Assembly (NCBI GenBank): GCA_041674345.1
Contig: JBAYVY010000128.1
Span: 1 to 9,506, forward strand
Source of the DNA: JBAYVY01 sp041674345
Lineage (GTDB): Bacteria; Planctomycetota; Phycisphaerae; Phycisphaerales; Zrk34
Direction: 5' to 3'
DNA: 9,506 bases
The notes under the pieces: model-generated
Told to the model about the DNA's origin: nothing
The model's database searches: none
Seen by the model: the letters and a program-made list of their open reading frames with translations, nothing else
Program-made: the position numbers and the translations under genes
Shown here: in pieces, positions 6,148-9,506 of the stretch
Position numbering within the stretch: the first letter of the stretch is position 1
Layout: each line of letters begins with the position of its first letter

Positions 6148-7862
6148 AGTTTCCGATACACGCCGCCGATCACGGCGATCAGAAACAGATTTCCGCTCCA
6201 GATCATCATCGCGTTGAACCACGGGCCGAGTCCCGCCGCGTCAACCTTAATCATATTCTTCGCGCCGCTGACCATCAGGATCGCCAGAATCGCGGGCAAA
6301 AAGCACCAGAAGAAAATCATCAGCGGCGTCTGATGCCGAAGCCACATGCTCATCGCCCCGCCCAGCAGCATCACCAGCAGCGTGCAAACCGCCATCGCCG
6401 CACGCTCGTTCACGACCGAACTGATGACCCGCCTCAACTTGTTGATCTGGCCCTGCAATGTCTCGGCCAACCGCACCGTCGGCTGGGTCGGTTCATGCGA
6501 CACCATCGTCAGCAAGCCCGGCGAGCCGGCGTGGTCCAGCGACTTCGCCGCACGCAGCGGCTCCATTACCGCACGCGGCAATCGCAGCATCGTCAGGTAA
6601 ATCGTCTTCACCTGCGTCGGCGTGGGCAGGCGAGGGTCACGCACCGTCACCTGCGTCAGTTTCAAATTGATCCGCGGTTCCTCCCCCAGCGAACTGGGCA
6701 CCACTTCCATCCGACCGCTCCTCGCTTCAAACCGCTGCCGCACGTTCAACCCGCCCAACTGCGCCACCACCGGCTTGTCATCGTCGGCCTGCAACTGCAA
6801 ATGCCCGTCCTCGATCACCACTTTCGCCGCCCGCACCGAGTATTCCTCGCCCTGGGGTCCGACCAGATTCAGCAATCCCCCGCCGTCGAACGTTGTCGTT
6901 TCGCCCTGTCGCACCGCCCGCTCGATCGCCGCCTGATCGCCCGGCCCGGCCAGCGCCTTGGCCAAATCCTCCGTCGCCTGCGACTGCGCCATCACGTTCC
7001 GAAGGTTCTGCGACAGTTCCGCGATCATGGAATGGAGGTCCGGGTTTTCGCTCATCCGTTGCAACCGGCCCCATGACAAAAACTGGGGCCGGGTCTGAAA
7101 CAGGTTCGGTATCTCCTGCGCCGGAAAGTTCTGCTCCTTCACGGACACCAGCAGCCCCGATCGCGGGTCTTTCACCGTCGCGTTGGTGAACTTGATCGTG
7201 GCGTAGGTTTTCTCGTCGATGCGGTAGAAATCCGCCACCGCCCGTTGGCCGGTGTAATCCACGTCCAGATCGCCGTCCGGATCGATCTTTCCCCCCGCCG
7301 CGTGCTCCAGCACGATCCGCTGATAGGGCCAGGGCGTATCGCGTTGATCCCGCGGCGGGGGATCGAGCCGCGTGATCTGCGCCCGGTCGGCATACACCAC
7401 GACCTTGTTCAGCCGCACCACCTGCTGGTGGTCGATCTGTTGCACCACCATCTGCGCCACGTCCCGCTGAATCAACTGCTCCACCTGCCCCCAGAAAATC
7501 GGAATGACCCAGTTGGCCAGGAAAAACATCGCCAGCGTCAGCCCCACGCCCAGCATCGCCACGGGCATCAGCAGCCAGCGATAGCTGATCCCGCCGACCG
7601 CGCAGGCGGTGATCTCGTTGTCCGCCGACAGGCGGAAATAGACCATCGTCGCGCTGAACGCCGCGCTGATCGGCAACGCATAACTCAGCATCCCCGGCAT
7701 GACGAAAAAGATCAGCTTCGCCAGCGCCGTCGCGCCCAGCGAGCCCTCGCTGATCGGCTTGATGATGAAGCCCACGCTCATCACCATCACCAGCACGCCG
7801 GTGCTCAGCGCCAGCAGCTTCAGCACGTCCTTGAAAATGTATCGAAACAGCGTCAGAGGCAT
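6135..7862 (-). CDS. LptF/LptG-type permease with an enlarged periplasmic domain, 575 aa
   Basis: This is the second inner-membrane permease of LptF/G type and the likely partner of the 384 aa one. MPLTLFRYIFKDVLKLLALS opens the first span (about 12-34). Spans 2 and 3 lie near 48-73 and 98-122. The coupling segment DNEITACAVGGISYRWLLMP is at 81-100. Spans 4-6 lie near 488-508, 514-532 and 549-569. The periplasmic part, about residues 125-483, is some 360 residues, more than twice that of E. coli LptF (366 aa in total). It contains two segments beginning KVVIEDGHLQLQ and RINLKLTQVTV that look like repeated beta strands of a jellyroll. ATG 7862 has no Shine-Dalgarno site but has TATGAT 6 bases upstream. 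The cobW-like gene lies upstream on the same strand, with repeat element C between. Confidence 0.85.
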   Translation of the reverse strand: MPLTLFRYIFKDVLKLLALSTGVLVMVMSVGFIIKPISEGSLGATALAKLIFFVMPGMLSYALPISAAFSATMVYFRLSADNEITACAVGGISYRWLLMPVAMLGVGLTLAMFFLANWVIPIFWGQVEQLIQRDVAQMVVQQIDHQQVVRLNKVVVYADRAQITRLDPPPRDQRDTPWPYQRIVLEHAAGGKIDPDGDLDVDYTGQRAVADFYRIDEKTYATIKFTNATVKDPRSGLLVSVKEQNFPAQEIPNLFQTRPQFLSWGRLQRMSENPDLHSMIAELSQNLRNVMAQSQATEDLAKALAGPGDQAAIERAVRQGETTTFDGGGLLNLVGPQGEEYSVRAAKVVIEDGHLQLQADDDKPVVAQLGGLNVRQRFEARSGRMEVVPSSLGEEPRINLKLTQVTVRDPRLPTPTQVKTIYLTMLRLPRAVMEPLRAAKSLDHAGSPGLLTMVSHEPTQPTVRLAETLQGQINKLRRVISSVVNERAAMAVCTLLVMLLGGAMSMWLRHQTPLMIFFWCFLPAILAILMVSGAKNMIKVDAAGLGPWFNAMMIWSGNLFLIAVIGGVYRKLVRH

Positions 7863-7874
7863 GATGACATCATA
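7863..7874 (-). promoter_or_regulatory. -10-like box placed for a leaderless start of the lptF-like gene
   Basis: On the minus strand TATGAT (7874-7869) is followed by six bases and then ATG. A -10 ending 6 bases before the start codon puts transcription start at or next to the A of ATG. No good -35 is visible: the expected place falls inside the heptamer arm of element C. Confidence 0.4.
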
Positions 7875-7878
7875 CCCT

Positions 7879-7988
7879 GATTTGTGATTTTGGATTTGTG
7901 ATTTTGGATTGAAGCACGGGATGGCCTTCTTAGGCCAGACCGTGGTGAAGCACCCCAGTCACAAATCCAAAATCACAAATCACAAATC
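7879..7988. repeat. Heptad-repeat inverted element, copy C (GATTTGT type)
   Basis: The left arm has five heptamers (GATTTGT 7879, GATTTTG 7886, GATTTGT 7893, GATTTTG 7900, GATTGAA 7907). The right arm has four in inverse orientation (ACAAATC 7961, CAAAATC 7968, ACAAATC 7975, ACAAATC 7982). The core hairpin has outer stem CACGG (7915-7919)/CCGTG (7940-7944), inner stem TGGCCT (7922-7927)/AGGCCA (7932-7937) and loop TCTT, the same loop as copy A. The right arm overlaps the end of the cobW-like gene and supplies its last codons and TGA. The left arm ends 17 bases before the next start codon. Confidence 0.85.
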
Positions 7989-8986
7989 TCCTTCGCCATC
8001 GTCTCCAACTGTCCTCCGTTCATCCGGTACGCCAGCACGTTCAGCGTCACGTGCGCCCGCCGCGTCATGCCGTCGGTCGCGCCCGTGACTTCCGGGGGTC
8101 TGGCGCTGCTGGTGGTGCTGATGAACAGCGTGCCGCTGTCGGTGCGCACCGACGCCTTGACGTGCCCGATCACCGCGCCGTCATTCGCATCAATCGCCTT
8201 CGCCAATCGCTGCATCATCACCGCCGTCTCCGCCGCCACCACCGCCGCCGCGCGCGGCCGATCAAACGCCATCTCCCGCTCACAAGCATAAACCCCCGGT
8301 TCCCCCGCATGATGGTGCGAATCCCCCCCAAGGCGGGGGCCATTCATGGCCCCCGAAGTCGGCGCAAAACTCCAACGCGCATTCACCGATTCCTCCCCCA
8401 ACAATATCCCCATCACCTCCTCCACACCGCGCCCGTCCTTCGCCGACATCGCCACCACCGGCTTGCCCCCGCCCATCTGCACCAGACGATCCACCAAATC
8501 CATCGCAATAGCGCTATCCACCAAATCCACCTTGTTCACCACCGCCACATCCGCCACCTTCAGCGAATCCTCAATGAACGGCCCGGCCACCCGGTGGAAC
8601 GCCTTGAACCGCTCGGCGTCAAACAACACCGCCATCCGCACCCGCTCCACCGTCTTGCTCCCCGACATCAACAACTGCCTGATCCCCCCCGGCGACGCCA
8701 CGCCCGACGGCTCCAATATCACCACGTCCGGCTTGATCTCCCGCTCGATCTGTCCCAACGTCACCATCAGATTCGCGCCCATCGAACAACACACGCATCC
8801 CCCGAACACCTCCCGCACCGTCATGCCCGCTTCACGCAACCGCGCATCATCCACGCCCACCTTCCCCGCTTCATTTTCAATGATCGCCACCTTGCGTTGA
8901 CGCGCGTCCACCAACCACCGCGCCAAACGCAGCACAAACGAAGTCTTGCCCGCGCCCAAAAATCCGCCGATCACGAGTATGTCCAT
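7973..8986 (-). CDS. CobW/COG0523-family GTPase (metallochaperone-like)
   Basis: The product is 337 aa, a cytoplasmic P-loop GTPase of the G3E group, whose members insert or traffic metals such as zinc or cobalt, or support corrinoid enzymes. Walker A is GGFLGAGKTS (residues 7-16), the metal-binding CxCC is GCVCC (63-67), then LEPSG (91-95) and the guanine-specificity motif NKVD (151-154). A Gly-rich loop with HHH (224-226) separates the GTPase domain from a C-terminal domain ending ATDGMTRRAHVTLNVLAYRM. ATG 8986 gives the expected MDILVIGG opening. An upstream extension to 9055 reads through repeat D and is rejected. TACAAT lies 6 bases before the start. The last residues, ICDL, are encoded by repeat C. 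The subfamily and target metal cannot be named, and no Zur-like site was recognised upstream. Confidence 0.88.
   Translation of the reverse strand: MDILVIGGFLGAGKTSFVLRLARWLVDARQRKVAIIENEAGKVGVDDARLREAGMTVREVFGGCVCCSMGANLMVTLGQIEREIKPDVVILEPSGVASPGGIRQLLMSGSKTVERVRMAVLFDAERFKAFHRVAGPFIEDSLKVADVAVVNKVDLVDSAIAMDLVDRLVQMGGGKPVVAMSAKDGRGVEEVMGILLGEESVNARWSFAPTSGAMNGPRLGGDSHHHAGEPGVYACEREMAFDRPRAAAVVAAETAVMMQRLAKAIDANDGAVIGHVKASVRTDSGTLFISTTSSARPPEVTGATDGMTRRAHVTLNVLAYRMNGGQLETMAKEICDL
8291..8355. repeat. G/C-rich palindrome cluster inside the cobW-like gene
   Basis: CGGGGGCCAT (8334-8343) and ATGGCCCCCG (8346-8355) are perfect inverted copies with a 2-base spacer. CCCCCGC (8302-8308) is also complementary to GCGGGGG (8333-8339). 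On the coding strand the segment reads as runs of five to seven G and encodes the loop MNGPRLGGDSHHHAGEPGVY (residues 214-233) between the GTPase and C-terminal domains. It looks like an in-frame repeat insertion tolerated in a linker. Confidence 0.55.
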
Positions 8987-8998
8987 GACGGTATTGTA
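8987..8998 (-). promoter_or_regulatory. -10-like box placed for a leaderless start of the cobW-like gene
   Basis: On the minus strand TACAAT (8998-8993) is followed by ACCGTC and then ATG at 8986. No Shine-Dalgarno site fits in this space. The placement matches that before the lptF-like and fkbM genes. Confidence 0.45.
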
Positions 8999-9008
8999 AT
9001 GCCGCCAA

Positions 9009-9085
9009 GCCAACAGCGAATAGCCAACAGCCAGCAGGCAAAAACGCACTTTCAATCTGTTGGCTGTTGGCTTCTGGCTGTTGGC
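9009..9085. repeat. Heptad-repeat inverted element, copy D (GCCAACA type)
   Basis: The left arm has four heptamers: GCCAACA (9009), GCGAATA (9016), GCCAACA (9023), GCCAGCA (9030). The right arm has four in inverse orientation: TGTTGGC (9058), TGTTGGC (9065), TTCTGGC (9072), TGTTGGC (9079). The extended arms 9007-9037 and 9057-9087 match at 27 of 31 positions around a 19-base A/T-rich loop. It lies between two divergent genes and could form a large cruciform or carry repeated binding sites. Period and architecture match elements A-C, although the word differs. Confidence 0.85.
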
Positions 9086-9092
9086 TTTCCGC

Positions 9093-9116
9093 TATCATGT
9101 CCCCACTCCCACGGAG
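9093..9116 (+). promoter_or_regulatory. -10-like box and Shine-Dalgarno site of the glycosyltransferase gene
   Basis: TATCAT (9093-9098) follows element D directly. TTGGCT at 9067-9072, inside the element, could serve as a poor -35 with spacing 20. GGAG (9113-9116) lies 6 bases before ATG 9123. This start therefore has a short leader with an ordinary ribosome site. Confidence 0.4.
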
Positions 9117-9122
9117 CCGCTC

Positions 9123-9506
9123 ATGCCCGGTCACGCCATTCTCATCGGTTGGGGGTCCAACGGCGACGTCTTCCCCATGATCGGCGTCGGCCGCGCCCTC
9201 CTCGCGCGAGGCCACCGCGTCACCCTCATCACCAACGATCACTTCCGCCCGCCCGTCGAAAACGCCGGCCTCACCTTTCGACCGTTGGGCACCGCCGAAA
9301 TGTATCACCAGACCCTCAGCAATCCCGACATCTGGCACCCCCGCAAGGGCTTCAAAGCCGTCGCACAACTTTCCCAGCAATTCCTCCAACCCATGTACGA
9401 ACTGACTCACAAATTGCTCGACGCATCCGCGTCCGGGGGCGCTTCCGGGGGCGGTGACGGGGGCGCTTCCGGGGGCGATTCCGGGGGCGATTCCGGGGGC
9501 GATTCC
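9123..9506 (+). CDS. GT-B glycosyltransferase (GT1/GT28-like), 5' part, cut by the window edge
   Basis: 128 codons are visible. The opening HAILIGWGSNGDVFPMIGVG with ALLARGHRVTLITN is the first beta-alpha-beta unit of nucleotide-sugar-dependent GT-B enzymes of the macrolide/sterol glucosyltransferase type. F-PLGT, then PDIWHPRKGF and QPMYELTHKLLD, follow as in such proteins. The donor-binding C-terminal domain lies beyond the window. After residue 102 the sequence becomes an SGGD repeat, where relatives go from helix to the next strand; the reading frame stays open to the edge. GGAG and ATG 9123 define the start. A role in glycolipid or exported glycan synthesis fits the neighbouring permeases. 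The gene may continue normally or be interrupted just past the edge. Confidence 0.8.
   Translation, partial: MPGHAILIGWGSNGDVFPMIGVGRALLARGHRVTLITNDHFRPPVENAGLTFRPLGTAEMYHQTLSNPDIWHPRKGFKAVAQLSQQFLQPMYELTHKLLDASASGGASGGGDGGASGGDSGGDSGGDS
9431..9506 (+). repeat. 12 bp tandem repeat (GCGATTCCGGGG type) inside the glycosyltransferase gene
   Basis: At least six units of 12 bases run to the window edge. Variants GCGCTTCCGGGG and GCGGTGACGGGG come first, then identical GCGATTCCGGGG units. Twelve bases are four codons, so the array reads as S/A-G-G-D/A without breaking the frame. The units become identical toward the right, which suggests recent expansion. The array probably continues beyond the window. 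Confidence 0.9.

Noticed and set aside
7879..7988. Tandem short repeats considered as a CRISPR array
   Set aside because: The unit is 7 bases with no unique spacers, the arms are inverted, and there are no cas genes.
8987..9055. Upstream start of the CobW-like protein at 9055
   Set aside because: The extension is translated from repeat D; the P-loop protein begins naturally at MDILVIGG.

Overview
The window is GC-rich chromosomal DNA, most likely from a member of the Planctomycetota (possibly a Phycisphaerae-like lineage). This rests on gene content and style: a very large LptF-type permease, an FkbM methyltransferase, a CobW-family GTPase, a TIGR01777-type epimerase, weak or absent Shine-Dalgarno sites at several genes, and abundant short intergenic repeats. 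It is an inference from protein character, not a database result. No rRNA, tRNA or CRISPR array was seen.

Layout. Positions 1-106 hold the last 34 codons of a gene that may be a transposase. Positions 107-720 are mostly repeat debris: two inverted flanks made of 9-10 bp words surround a doubtful 82-codon reading frame. A metal-regulator-like palindrome and a promoter then precede an Nramp Mn(II)/Fe(II) transporter (mntH, +), followed by a universal stress protein gene (+). Next is a 148 bp element with perfect 20 bp inverted ends that carries the N-terminal remnant of a REP-associated tyrosine transposase. A TIGR01777 epimerase (+) converges on an LptF/LptG-type permease (-). That permease is divergent, across only 21 bp, from an FkbM methyltransferase (+), which converges on a second, much longer LptF/LptG-type permease (-). 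A CobW/COG0523 GTPase (-) follows, and the window ends in the 5' part of a glycosyltransferase gene (+).

How the genes may work together. Four genes suggest envelope glycolipid or polysaccharide work: two permeases of the type that pulls lipopolysaccharide from the inner membrane, a methyltransferase family that often modifies glycans or lipids, and a glycosyltransferase. Two suggest metal homeostasis: the Nramp transporter and the CobW metallochaperone-like GTPase.

The most unusual content is non-coding. Four gene junctions carry inverted elements whose arms are tandem heptamers: three of GATTTGT type (2229-2334, 4106-4185, 7879-7988) and one of GCCAACA type (9009-9085). They abut or supply stop codons, or sit beside promoters. 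Two of them enclose a hairpin that keeps its stems through compensating base changes. Separately, G-rich runs built on GGGGGC occur inside three unrelated genes, each time where the protein has or should have a surface loop. Three genes (fkbM, lptF-like, cobW-like) have a -10-like hexamer exactly 6 bases before the start codon, which suggests leaderless transcripts.
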